Part shown: one piece after another, positions 45,678 to 56,863 of the stretch
How positions within the stretch are numbered: the stretch's first letter is position 1
How the letters are laid out: every line of letters starts with the position of its first letter
NCBI GenBank assembly: GCA_045837725.1
Contig: JBEWZL010000264.1
Span: 22,082-86,081, forward strand
Direction: 5' to 3'
Length of the DNA stretch: 64,000 nucleotides
Source: Vermamoeba vermiformis
Taxonomy: Eukaryota > Tubulinea > Echinamoebida
Made by a program: the position numbers and the translations under genes
Notes under the pieces: generated by a model
Database searches by the model: none
The model's input: the letters and a program-made list of their open reading frames with translations, nothing else
Told to the model about the DNA's origin: nothing

Positions 45678-48600
45678 TCAAGCCAAATAAAACATTACAA
45701 CGATCGCCAATACCAGCGCCAATGCCGATACCTTCACAGTGGTTGTCATGTAACTTGTTTGTGATGGTGCAGTGCTGTTTGTTCGTGACACGTGCTTAGT
45801 CTCATCAATCTTGCTGGCGATATCTCCTGTAGTGTTAGACTGAGCCTGGCGAGAGCTATCAACATCGCTTGTCTTATTGTTATTATTAACACTTGTAGTA
45901 TTGTTAGTGTTGCTCTTAGGAGGTGCTTGACAACAATCGTCAGATCCACATCCGTGGCTGTGAGCATTGCTATCGCTTGAAGATTTTTGACTCGGTTTTT
46001 CACAATCGCAATTTTCGCAGAATTCGTTTGAATTTTCATCGTCATTATCGCCCTTTTCGTTCTCTTCTTCTTCGCGTAACTTGTTGTCATCGATCTCGTT
46101 CAATTCTTCTTCTTGACCGTGTCCATATTCAACATTAATTTGCTTGCCTCCCTTGCTAGCGTGTTTAATAACTTTGCCAGACGGTAAGCCGCTAAAAATA
46201 ATTAATAAATTAGTACGAAATTAAAATAATATTCTTTTTTCCATTTTTGGAAATCATGTCACGTGGTACGTACGAGTTGATTGGCGGAGGTCTAACAGGT
46301 GCTTGGTCAATAGATTCCTCGATGATCTTTGCAGTCATTTCAAATCGACTTTCAGCGATTACTTCGACTTCAATCAACTTGCCCATGACACGCTTGTCTT
46401 TGGGCACGAGCACTTGTTCGTAAGCCTTAGTCTTGCCTACATAGTGCTTGCCATCAGGGGCCTTGTCGGTCACAAGCACTTTTATTCGTTGACCGACCTA
46501 AAAAATATAAGCATTCGTTAGAAACATACGCAAAAGTAGTGTATCCGCATCCAGCATAAAACGATTTGTCCTTGTGTTATTGAGGTATTCAAATATGCTA
46601 TATGGATGAACTTAGTATTAATGGTGTTTATATTACTTACGCGTCCTTTAAATGGTCTAAATTCTTCGAATAAATGGGTCAGCTCGCGAGATCTTTTCTT
46701 AACTTCAGAAGTTGGCAATCGTTGCATTTTAGCAGCAGGTGTGCCAGGGCGAGGATAAAATTGATTGATGAATAACGATGCGAATTTGTACTCGCGAACC
46801 AAGTCCATTGTAATTTCAAAGTCTTCAGCTGTTTCAGTCGGGAAGCCACAAATAATGTCTGTAGCGATATTTACACCAGGGACCTATTAAATAACTCATA
46901 AGTATATAATACACCATATATAATCGTTTTTGGTACAGTAGTAAAGTTAAAGCAGCTCGTTACAAATAAAAAAAAAGTGGATCAAGAACACTGCTTTCCA
47001 TTAAATTTAAATAGTATATAATATGATTATTATACTAACCTTTTCTCTTAAAACATCAACGACGCGCTTGAAATCTTGCAAAGTGTATTCTCGCCGCATG
47101 TCTTGCAAAACTTTATCGGATGCCGCTTGTACTGGTACGTGCAAGAAAGAATATACTCGTGGATGCGCTAAAATCTTGCCCATTTCTTCTAAATGCTCCA
47201 AAATATACGGAGGATTCGTCATACCAACACGTAAGAACGTGCCTATTAAAATAAGTGTGAGAACCAAGTATTTAAAATTGAAGCATATATTATGTTGTTA
47301 TTAATATAGCCTCAATCACTAGCTATTTTAGAAATCAGTATAGGGTATATTTCTAGCGACTTAAAGATCCGGATTTGATTAATAAAATATAGGGTACCTT
47401 CAGGCAAGACTTCAACAATCTTCCATAAAAGACTAGGCAGGTCAGTGCCTATATCTCTTCCATATGCACCAGTATCTTCACTAGACAACCAAATCTCAAC
47501 AACGCCTTCTTCATGAACGACTTTCTTGATCCGGTTGACAATGTCTTCAGGTGGATAAGAGCCTAATTGACCTCTTGCATGCTTAGTCTTGCAATATGTA
47601 CATTGATTTAAACAGCCTGTTGAAATTGGCACAATTTCTACGAACGGATTTTTTCTGATTTTGGGCAGATCCAAACTACAAGTTAACGAACCCAATGTTA
47701 GTACACTAATACATATATAACTTAATTGTGATATATTATAGTACGTACTCGGCACCTCCTAATCGTTTCTTGCCTTCTTTCTTTTGTCCTAACAATCTGA
47801 CCGCGTGTCCCTTTAACGTTTCTTCGACTACTTCAACGACACGATCGATTTGTTGTACCTGTATTTAACAATACGACTATATTAGTATCTTATTATAATA
47901 GGTCCCAATGCGTATATATTATCGAATTTGCAACATTATTCTAATGATATGTAATCGATGACAAGTGGACTGAAGATCCACCTCAAAACATAATTCAGCA
48001 GGTGGATCCGCAGCTCATATTTGGAGTTGATTGTCATGGTATTGCATTATTATTAATATTATTATGTTATATACTTACGCCGATGATAGAAATGCCCTTC
48101 AAAGCTTTGTGGCTCGGTGCAGCTTGAGGAACACATCCAGCAACGACTAAATGTTTGCCGTGGTCTCTGGCCTTAGTAACTTCATTCACGAAATGATCTT
48201 GCGCGGGATTTTTGACTGTACAACTGTTCAAGAGCCATAGATCGGCTACATCCGGATCGTCGGTGATCGTGTAACCATACGATGCTAATTGACCAGCCAT
48301 ATATTCTAAAAATATTATTTTATGAATGTTTCTCCTATGCGGAGTATTTTGCTATGAAATTAGATAAACGATCAGCGATCTGAGAAAAATACAATAATTA
48401 ATGTCAAAAATAATTGTTTCAAAACCTCGGTACCGAAAATATACCGACAATTATATGAGTAAATATTTGCTAAAATAAATTGAACAGAAAAAAAGACCAG
48501 ATCGAGATCAATTAAATAAATAATTACCTCCATCGCTGGTGTTATGCGAGCAACCCCATGTCTTGACATAAATAGACTGCACACCAGGAATATTAGCTCC

Positions 48601-48735
48601 TACTGGTTTATCCGCTGCTTTGCCGCGAGGACCTTTTCTTTTCGGTTGTACATCTGAATGCGGCAATCGCTGAACTGGAGGATCTGATTCCTTAATAATA
48701 TCCTCTATATCGTCAATATCTGCATTATGTGACAT
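45678..48735 (-). CDS. CDKAL1: CDKAL1-type tRNA methylthiotransferase with Cys-rich, membrane-anchored C-terminus
   Basis: Eight exons from ATG 48735. In order: the N-terminal MTTase (UPF0004) domain ([33 protein letters not shown]); the radical-SAM cluster motif [15 protein letters not shown]; the radical-SAM core ([40 protein letters not shown]); and a TRAM domain ([31 protein letters not shown]). CDKAL1 makes 2-methylthio-N6-threonylcarbamoyladenosine at position 37 of tRNA-Lys(UUU). The C-terminal tail is acidic with a Cys/His cluster ([15 protein letters not shown]) and ends in a hydrophobic span ([19 protein letters not shown]), consistent with an ER tail anchor as in animals. The last intron uses the GTACGT donor near 46273; other donors there break the frame. 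Confidence 0.9.
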
Positions 48736-48928
48736 GTTGAATTCCAAAAGATACGCAAATAAAATGGACAAGATAAAATTTGCGATCCTGAATAGACACT
48801 TTTGCCATTAATTAAACGCCACGGTATAATAATATGGAACATAATAGATTCTTATATATTAGCATTTCGAGTTTATTTACAAGTTAATGTACAATTCTAC
48901 AATAAAGGCAAAAAAAAGACCAAGTTGT

Positions 48929-50214
48929 TTAGACTTTGTAATCAGAAGCCATGCTATCGACGAGAGCCAACTTAATGTTAATATCATTGCCATCATGGCG
49001 CAACTGCATGCGAGCCTCATCAATCTTCGAAGAGAGCTTGTTCTCCATCTCAGACAAGCGGCTTTCAAACTCATTGTCCTTGGCCTTGAGATCTTCAACC
49101 ATTCGCTTTCTAGCTTCTTCAATGCATTGTTTAACGCTCCTAAGATATTAATAAAATCAGTTTTGCTACTAAACAAAGTTTGGATGCCGGATGTACTTAC
49201 GCATGCATCTTTTCGTAAATAGACTGGATAAGTTGCTGAGTATGGTCGATGGTTTGATACATATAAGAGCTGATATGAGAGCTCTTCAAGACAGTACCAG
49301 CAAGCGAAGCTTGTTGTTGGAGTTGTTCTTGCATCTGCTTGTACGACTCGAGGTTAGTGTACAAAGCAGACAACCAGGTTGCAACTTGGCTGTGGTCCTA
49401 GATCGAATTTCGTTAGTATTTTGTTATTAGGTGGTTTTTGAATCAAGACTTACCGCTGCAACTTTAGTAGCGATGGATCGTTGGAGCTCTTGCAAATCTT
49501 GTTCGCTGATAGGCAAAGTTGACAAAGAAGACAAAATTTCCTTGAGTTCGTTGGTAGTCTTGATGATAATGTCCTCGATCGGTTGCTCAGGACGATCTGA
49601 AGATCTGGCTCCAACTTGATCTTTCTTAGGCAAAAACTCGATGCCAACATCTCTGCCCTCCAACCTATTAAGAAGTTCGTTAGAAGCCATCACTTTGATA
49701 GGTACTTTCGATTGACTTACTTTGGTCTGATGAGGCTGATGCCGTCCTTGACAAAGTTAACTTGCTTTTCGATCCAAGACTCGAGCGAATCTACAGCAAC
49801 CTTGCTATCGTTCTCAGCCTTATGGATGGCCTTCTTAACATGGCCCATTTGGTGTCGAACAGTATCCATCTCCTTCTCTTCGTTCAAGACATTTTCAACG
49901 GCGAATAAAAGCCTACACAAGCAAAGATCAGGATCGGATTCGTTTCGCAGAATAACGAGAAAACCGAATCTCGTGAAGTATACTTACTTGGAGAGACCGT
50001 TAGTATCGGCGTTAGCGATAAGATCGGCGTCAGATTCGTGCGGCTCTTCCAAAAATGCTCGACCGCCCCAGGTCTTCTGCATAGCTTCAGCTTTGCAATT
50101 CTTGATGATAGCCTCTTCACCATCGCTTTCAAGGAATTGTTTGCGAGCAAGAAGTTGGTATTCGTCGACTACAGAGAAAATCGGGTTAGCAACGCGGATC
50201 GATCGGATGTGCAT
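48929..50214 (-). CDS. Coiled-coil protein of unknown function (345 aa, 5 exons)
   Basis: Exons 50214-49988, 49912-49721, 49664-49454, 49397-49201 and 49139-48929 join in frame from ATG 50214 (MHIRSIRVANPIFSVVDEYQ) to TAA 48931-48929. Most of the chain is Glu/Gln/Lys/Leu-rich helix (EEKEMDTVRHQMGHVKKAIH, SYKQMQEQLQQQASLAG, EARKRMVEDLKAKDNEF), so parallel or antiparallel coiled coils are expected. No family is recognised. An additional 5' exon near 50391 (MIAPHRDDPSFSSSFGNP) is possible but has no convincing donor. It is 193 bp upstream of CDKAL1 with the opposite end facing. Confidence 0.65.
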
Positions 50215-50668
50215 TGCAAATGGGTCAAGAAAAGCAGAAAGAAAACGGTGGAATCACATCCGTGTGATCAGTTCGATGAATAACACGTGGGCAGTAAAGA
50301 AAGGAAAACTCATTTGCAAAAAGTTTGACCGTGGATTTCCAAAGCTAGATGAAAAGCTCGGATCATCTCTGTGTGGAGCAATCATCTGAAAAAGATTCGT
50401 ACCACAAAAAAATTACGAAAACGCGCAGAGAATTTGCTCTGGTGCGTAATCTCATGAAAAAAGCAGATTTGAGAGAAACAATAATATCTCGATTACATCG
50501 CTTCCCGGGAAATAATCGTCACTAGATTTGACGAATAACATGTCTAAAACCATGTAGGTTTCGAAAACAGTAATTTCTGAAGTAAGGGAAGCGAGATCTA
50601 AATTAAACAAAACTTGGATTTGGGTTTTCTCGACGCTGTGTCAACTTCAAATTTTTTAAAAATATAAA

Positions 50669-51172
50669 TCACTTACCTCTAATATTTCTCTTCCTGCTGC
50701 AGTTACTGCAGTGAGCTCCGAACTGTTGTCTGTTCTTAAAAAAGTGCACTGGCCATGTAACGTTGCAGTATTTACAGTAATAGATGTCCTTGCTCTCTTC
50801 CTCTTGAATATGCTTGGGCTTGCGTCCTCGCTTACGAGGAACGATGTCGTTGCCAATGGCGCTATTCTGCTCGATCAAGGCAAGATTGCCCACGGCACTC
50901 GGCGAGTTGTACTTCTTAGTGGTCACTACCACTGGTCGTCGACGAAGTGACCATTTGACGCCGCATGCGTTGCAGAGAGTTCCTTTACCGCCAGGTCCAC
51001 GACGCCACATCGGAGTTTGCGTAGCTTGACAGAAGTCGCAGATGCGTTGGATCTTGCTTACAGAGCGAACTTCTTGTCCAAACTCGTTGATAGTGATGAT
51101 TTCAGTGCTGTCCTCGGATATCGGTTCAAATTCACCGTGTTCAAATTGCTCGTATTGCATTACGTCTGTCAT
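50669..51172 (-). CDS. GATA-type zinc-finger transcription factor (167 aa, possibly with an extra 3' exon)
   Basis: ATG 51172 begins MTDVMQYEQFEHGEFEPISE. A GATA finger follows at residues about 45-69: CDFCQATQTPMWRRG...LCNACGVKWS, spacing C-x2-C-x18-C-x2-C. A basic stretch PRKRGRKPKH resembles an AT-hook or nuclear localisation signal. A second Cys-rich module (YYCKYCNVTWPVHFF...AHCSNCSRKRN) has C-x2-C and H-C-x2-C pairs. The frame stops at 50669, but RGK TGA overlaps a good donor (AGAG|GTAAGTG). An open 53-codon segment ending at 50452 could be joined by a 79-nt intron. GATA factors bind DNA at GATA sites; the target genes are unknown. Confidence 0.8.
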   Translation of the reverse strand: MTDVMQYEQFEHGEFEPISEDSTEIITINEFGQEVRSVSKIQRICDFCQATQTPMWRRGPGGKGTLCNACGVKWSLRRRPVVVTTKKYNSPSAVGNLALIEQNSAIGNDIVPRKRGRKPKHIQEEESKDIYYCKYCNVTWPVHFFKNRQQFGAHCSNCSRKRNIRGK

Positions 51173-51862
51173 TGTCGCTTGATCGTGCTTAGATGTGCTT
51201 GGGGTAGTGTGCCGTCACTGAGGATACCTTGTGGAGTTGGTATAAGTAAATATCTAGTAACGTGTGGTGACGCGAACGCACTGAGTAGTAGAACTGCAGA
51301 AAACAGTGCTGTTGGACTTAAACTTTTTCGCCGCTGAAAAAATGTTGAGCGAAATTTCGTTCGTTATTTATGGAAGTCATTTTATAATTCCGGGACCGGC
51401 TTCCTGCGCAGTAGTAGTGACCCAAATCGCTTAGATAGGATAAACTAAGGGTAAAGAACGAGTTTTCTCATTAAGGGTCGCTCTACGTGGCCTGATCTGC
51501 TGGTTAACGAATCCATTGTGTGATCTAAATTCAATTTGCTGTAGATTTCCGCACTTATTTAAATATCGACGCTGGTTCCGCTAGTATACGATAAATCTCG
51601 ACGCTTTAATTTTCCGCGTGAGATCTAACCAAGTTAGTGTTGCGCAACCGTCTGCAAGTGCGTCGCTCACTAGCCGGCTTCAGAGATCCATTTAGCTAGT
51701 GATAATATTGTGAGATTAGCGACGGCTAAGCGATAGTTCAATGGCAAGGGCACGGGGTCGCTAGAATGTGAGTTTTATTTGTACAACGAAGGAGTCAAAA
51801 ATGTTTACGGATGTGACTTACGCACGAGCTTAGGGCTATTCAAACTCGCTTATAATATTAAT
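51173..51862. promoter_or_regulatory. 690-bp gap upstream of the GATA gene
   Basis: Lies between the GATA gene start and the 3' end of the PTEN-like gene, both minus strand, so it holds the GATA promoter. A run of short pyrimidine and GATC motifs is visible. TAGTTCAATGG near 51735 matches a tRNA A-box, but no B-box follows. An open plus-strand frame (51779-51970) is antisense to the PTEN-like terminal exon. Confidence 0.35.
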
Positions 51863-54800
51863 TTACACGTCACTGAGAAGACTTTCGGTTTCTTCTATCG
51901 TTCGCTTCAGATCTTCAAGGGCTTGTTTGTTCATTTCGCTATTATACATTGCTGGAGCCCTATACGATGAATTGGTTAATTATCGCATCGAAATAGTTGG
52001 ATAATAATCGTTAATTTCCGCGGTTGAAGATACTGGTAGCGAGATGTCACCAACGAGATCTGCTAGCAAACTTACTCGTTCTTGACGGCGGACTCTTCTG
52101 AAGTTCGTCGAATAAGATCGGCTTCCTAAATATGAAAAGTAAATACATGAAGATCATTCAATAAATTAGCGAAGGTAATTTTCGATCGGAAAACTGACGT
52201 GACACGGATGCCGTTCTTTTGTTCTCCGCTCAAGATTATGGTGATACGATTGGTCATTGCACTTACTATTACTTCAGTAGAAGCTAAAATATCATCGCAG
52301 AGTGAGATCAGCTCGGGAACCATTGACGACAGTTCTTGCTTGTTTTCCTTGCCAGATGCAGGTGCCGATTCTTTAGCCTTGTCATTATTATTAAGGCTTG
52401 TATCGTTACTCTTCGTCGAATGGTGCATATATTTAGGGCTTGTTTTGTGCCAGCCTGACGTTGTTTGCGGAACGGATTCTTCAACAGCGACGTCGCTTGA
52501 TCCAATGCCAGGTGACGACGATATAGATGAAGGACTATTGGCCTCGACGCTAGGATTGTTAAAGTCTTCGTCGTCACTTTCTACTGACCCGTAGTTATTG
52601 TCTGTTGATTGGTTGATCAACTCCACATCCGAGATGGAGCTGCGCTTTTCAGGTTTGTTGTTGCTCGCGTTGTTAGCGTTGGCATTAGGAACCAGGTAAG
52701 GCTGCTCGTTGTTGACGTACACATTGTTGTCGACAAGGGCTGAAACTGGGCGCGACCTGCCAAATCCGATGGTCTGGGACTGAATCCGCTTCTTTTCGTC
52801 GCTATCCGTTAGCGACTTTGGTTCTAGCCTGCTCGGCTGCTTTTCGTTCCTTCAATAGCGGCTGGTTCTCATTGTCGCTAATGATGAAAAAATCCGTCGA
52901 AGATTTCAGATCGCCGTCGCTTTTCCTCAGAGAGTTGTGATCTCCTGAAAGAGGTGCTGCGCTATAATTATTGTTAGCGGGAGGACTGCCTACACGCTGC
53001 TTTGGATGTTCGTGAGAGGTGTTGAGAGCAACTGTTGCTGGTCGATGCACTCTTCCAGGGACAAAAGTATTCGTATTTGATACTCTAATAAATAAAAAGA
53101 AGCGTCAATACAATTATATTAGCGAAAGGCTGGCAGTAGGTTTAGCGAACATAGTCGCCGCCACACAGTTGAGGAGCGATCCAGACTAAATCTGGAATTC
53201 GAGCAAGCGAGAACTTACCCAATAATGCTAGGAGGGAATTCAGCGGATCTGGCTGCACGCTGATTGCCCAGTCGTTCAATTTGAGGATCTTTCTTGCGTT
53301 CAGGTATGTCTACGCCGGATTCACTGTTTTTGGGCACGTACTCAATGGCGAGCTTGATCTGACCTTGCTGTCGTTCGCTAATAGCGGTCCTCTTCCACAA
53401 CATCCACCATTCGACCATCTAACCAAAGTAAACATCAATTAGAAAGATGAACAAAGGAAGTTACTGGAAATTAGATCTCACCTTGACCGGTCCCTTTTTG
53501 CGTAAAAATACATCCAAGTTAATCTTGACTTCGCCAATCAACTCATTGTTCAAATAGGTGTTGCTGTCCCACACTTGTACCAACAGTTCTTTGCTATTTT
53601 CCTCCACATCCCTATAAGTTACAATATTAGAAAGTGGCTGCGACACGCGATCCAAAAAAAACATACATGACGAACTCTTGCTCTTCAAAGACTGGGTTAA
53701 CGGTATTATACACGACATCAGTCTTAAATCGCTGATTTTCCATTAAGAAACAGCAATAGCTGTCTACAGAGGCTATTTACAATAAAATTGTTAGATCCAG
53801 ATTTCTGGAACTGTTTGCCGCCCGTTAAATATTTCTGTGAACTTACATTTCGTGATATTTAGTCTAGGAAGGTCCTTAGCTTCGAGAGCTGCAATAGAAA
53901 GTAATTAGAAAAGGTAATCTGAGCAGATCGAGCAACGTACCGCTAATCATCAATTTGCCTTGAACGCCTTCTTTAGGTGTCTTCAACTCTTCTCGCATCT
54001 TCATAGCGACTTCAAGGGCTTCAATCCAATCTTCTCGCTCTTGTTCGTTGTCAGCATTGATCAGGTACTTCTCCCAGTTGGTCTCGATCCAGAATCCGTT
54101 TTTGATCCCGCTACTAACATCGTCTTCGATCTATTTAAAGTGATTAAAATTTTTTCTACATTAAAGAAACGGATTTAAGCTTACTTCTCGAACGGACGAG
54201 ATTTCGTCTATTTTTACAACACCAAGAGGTTTCATTTGATTAGGGGCCTTATAATATGACAATGTGTCGGGATGTAGCACAAACCAACGTCGTTTCCAGC
54301 TCTTAACTTTATGACCTTGTTTCGTCAAATAACCTCCTTTCTCAATTTTAGCACCCTACATTTACGCGATTAGTACTAGGATACAAAATCAAACTTCGCT
54401 GAACTTACTCGTTGAATTTGTGCTGACTCTCGGGCCTTAGATATAACGTCTAATAAAGCGGAGTTAGTATTTAAAGGAATGTAGTTTTGGATCTCAGAGA
54501 TCGAGTGCTCACCGTGCAGACTTTGATCGATTGCAAAGCATGATACACCCTCGAGGTTATCTGTCTTCAATACTGCTTCGAATAGCGACTGTTCATATTC
54601 GACAGCAGATTGTGCCAAGATCATTTCTTTGACGTGTTTTGGGATCTTGGCCAACTCTTCGTCTTCAACTTTGTCGAAATAGAAGTCCAAGGTGAAATCA
54701 ATAGGGAAGCTATAAATAGTTAAATAATGTAGTACTCACACGTGTATTAATTATGAATATAATCTTACCGTTTGTCACTACAGGCTTCGTCAATATCACA

Positions 54801-56618
54801 TTTTTCGAAGGAAACTTTGGTCGATTCAATCATGCCCGTGTGGAATGCCAATCGTGCAATTTTCTCTTCTCTTTAACGAGATATTAATATAATAAATTGA
54901 GGACTATGAAATTTGAGGTGCTGCGATGTTTTGTTTGTGTTGAACCAGTCGATCTGAAAGAACTTACTTGACTAAGCTGACATGTGATAGATGTACCAAG
55001 ATATCTCCGCGAATGTACTTCTCGACTGGGAACACAATATTGACTTGGTTGGTCGAATAGGATCGTCTGATAATAGAATTAGCTCGCGCAACTACGCAAA
55101 ACGCGATGGATCCAGTTTACCTTTCATCATCTTTGTTAGTCCATACTACTCGTGGGTTAGGATAGCTACTGAAGTCGTAAATAGTAATCACCGGAGTAAT
55201 TCCAGATTTCAACGGTGATAAAGCCATTTTTGGTACGCGCGTCATGACGATTGATTTCAAACGCAGTGGTCGTAATGAAGGCGGCTTCTTGCTCTTCCAA
55301 ATTTGTTCAAAATATTGCGTGTATCTAAAAATATCACAGTAAGTAACAGCCAACGTTCTGCCAAAAAATTCTGCGATCCCAAGTTGATCCAAACTCAGAT
55401 CCAGAAGAGGTGAAGTAATATTGCTTTAATGATAGTATTAATATTAAAGGTGCCACTTACCGTTTTTGGGCAGGTCCAGTAATGCCCCAGTTATTTACAG
55501 AACGCTGAATAGCGAAGTAATTCATCGCTTCGTCCGCGTCAAAGAACAGACCGGAGAATAGCAAGTAAGCGGATATAATCGTACCAGTACGACCCTTTCC
55601 GGCCTATTATTGATTATAGAGGTGAGAATCATTGCTAGAAAGCGAAAGAGAATTTTCTAAGGATACCAGCGGTCCCGAATCCGAAACAAAATTAGCGGCT
55701 TTAAAGAATTGATGCGATATTAATTAAATGAGTTTAATATAGTATTTCTGTGGTTAATAAAAGATTAAATTTGAACGGCGGACTTACCAAACAGTGAACG
55801 ACCACTACGTTTTGTGGATCCGCTAATAGAAACATGTGCATGTCGTGCACGATTCTAAACATCAGTAATAGAGGTGGTGAATGATGGTCAGGCCAGCCAC
55901 ACCAATTTAATACCTTAATTTGATCGTTAGCAAGATCTAGCAAAGAGATCGTGACACGCGACAAGAAAAATAAGAGAATTAAGAGTGGAGTTATTAAAAT
56001 GATACGTACTCTCGAATCAAACTTCTTAGTGTCATAATTACGTTCGCTGAGGTTATAAATCATAAAGTGGTTGGGATGCCTTGACCGAAGCATTGTCGAA
56101 ACATCGTTAATGTCATTACGATAAGCTGTCTCAATGCCTTCAGCAGGAAACGACATGGCTAATAATAGAATATGATAATTAGCGCTAATTAGTATTAAGG
56201 GACAACTAAAATTGAATAACATGAATCTGTCGATCGACAATTCCAATTCGAAAATAAATATGCTGTAAAAGCAACAAAAAATCAAGTAGTTAATAATAAG
56301 CACGAATTAATAGGCCAATAGCGTAAACAGCAAATGCCAATTTAAAGTTTGCTTTTAAACTGTATTTTTGATTAATTTACTGAAAATAAACATTTTAATT
56401 GCCTTTTGCAGCAGCATTTTACTTGATTAAATTATTCTTATCCGTATTATACGTAATTTTAGCGTTAACTATTGAATCTGTCCCAGATGATCCAAAAAAA
56501 GCTTACCTATTATTCTGTCTGTAATATAAGTAAGATCAATATCAATCTCTCCCATATTAAATCTTCTTTTATCAGCGGAGACACGCTGTCTAACAGCTTT
56601 GATTATATTATTGAACAT
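51863..56618 (-). CDS. PTEN-like phosphatase with PTEN-C2, PH and second C2 domains (~1,050 aa, 17 exons)
   Basis: ATG 56618 opens MFNNIIKAVRQRVSADKRRF, the PTEN-type N-terminal membrane-binding segment, then IDLTYITDRIIAMSFPAEG. A WPD-type loop (CGWPDHHSPP) and catalytic loop HCL|AGKGRTG follow, split by an intron at 55604-55787. Next are the PTEN C2 domain (RPLRLKSIVMTRVP...YIRGDILVHLSHV), a helical linker, a PH domain (KGGYLTKQGHKVKSWKRRWF) and a second C2 domain (LEAKDLPRLN...NPVFEEQEF). The C-terminal half is Ser/Asn-rich, ending in ALEDLKRTIEETESLLSDV. PTEN removes the 3-phosphate of PI(3,4,5)P3; Cys and Arg of the catalytic loop are present, but the residue after Cys is Leu, not PTEN's Lys. 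At 52804-52802 the frame meets TAG C and resumes in +1. Confidence 0.82.
52802..52804 (-). other. In-frame TAG (followed by C) in the PTEN-like gene; coding resumes in +1
   Basis: The frame reads GTC GCT AAC GGA TAG C. Skipping one base gives AGC GAC GAA AAG AAG CGG, which stays open for about 200 codons and joins a proper donor. The downstream frame is also open for about 50 nt upstream of this TAG, so the exact site of the frame change is less well fixed than in the other two genes. Confidence 0.5.
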
Positions 56619-56863
56619 CTGGACTGGAAGCTCCCTTGATCTTGATTACGAGCTTTTAATAAATAATACAAATAAATAAAAATTAATAATACATATGGCT
56701 ATCTATATAGAAGGTTCCTTTAAATGAGTAAAAAATTTAATTGACCGCCAAAACGGTCAAAATTTTAGTTTGATTTATTGTTGACAGCTGATCGACAAAC
56801 ATGAAGTATTAATACAAAATTATTACGCAAGATAAATATATAGAGTAGGTTATTCAATCACGC

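Noticed and set aside
51730-51790. tRNA-like A-box (TAGTTCAATGG)
   Set aside because: No B-box (GGTTCGA type) follows within 60 bases and no cloverleaf can be drawn.
51779-51970. Plus-strand open frame of 63 codons
   Set aside because: It overlaps the last exon of the PTEN-like gene on the opposite strand, which has clear splice sites and phase.
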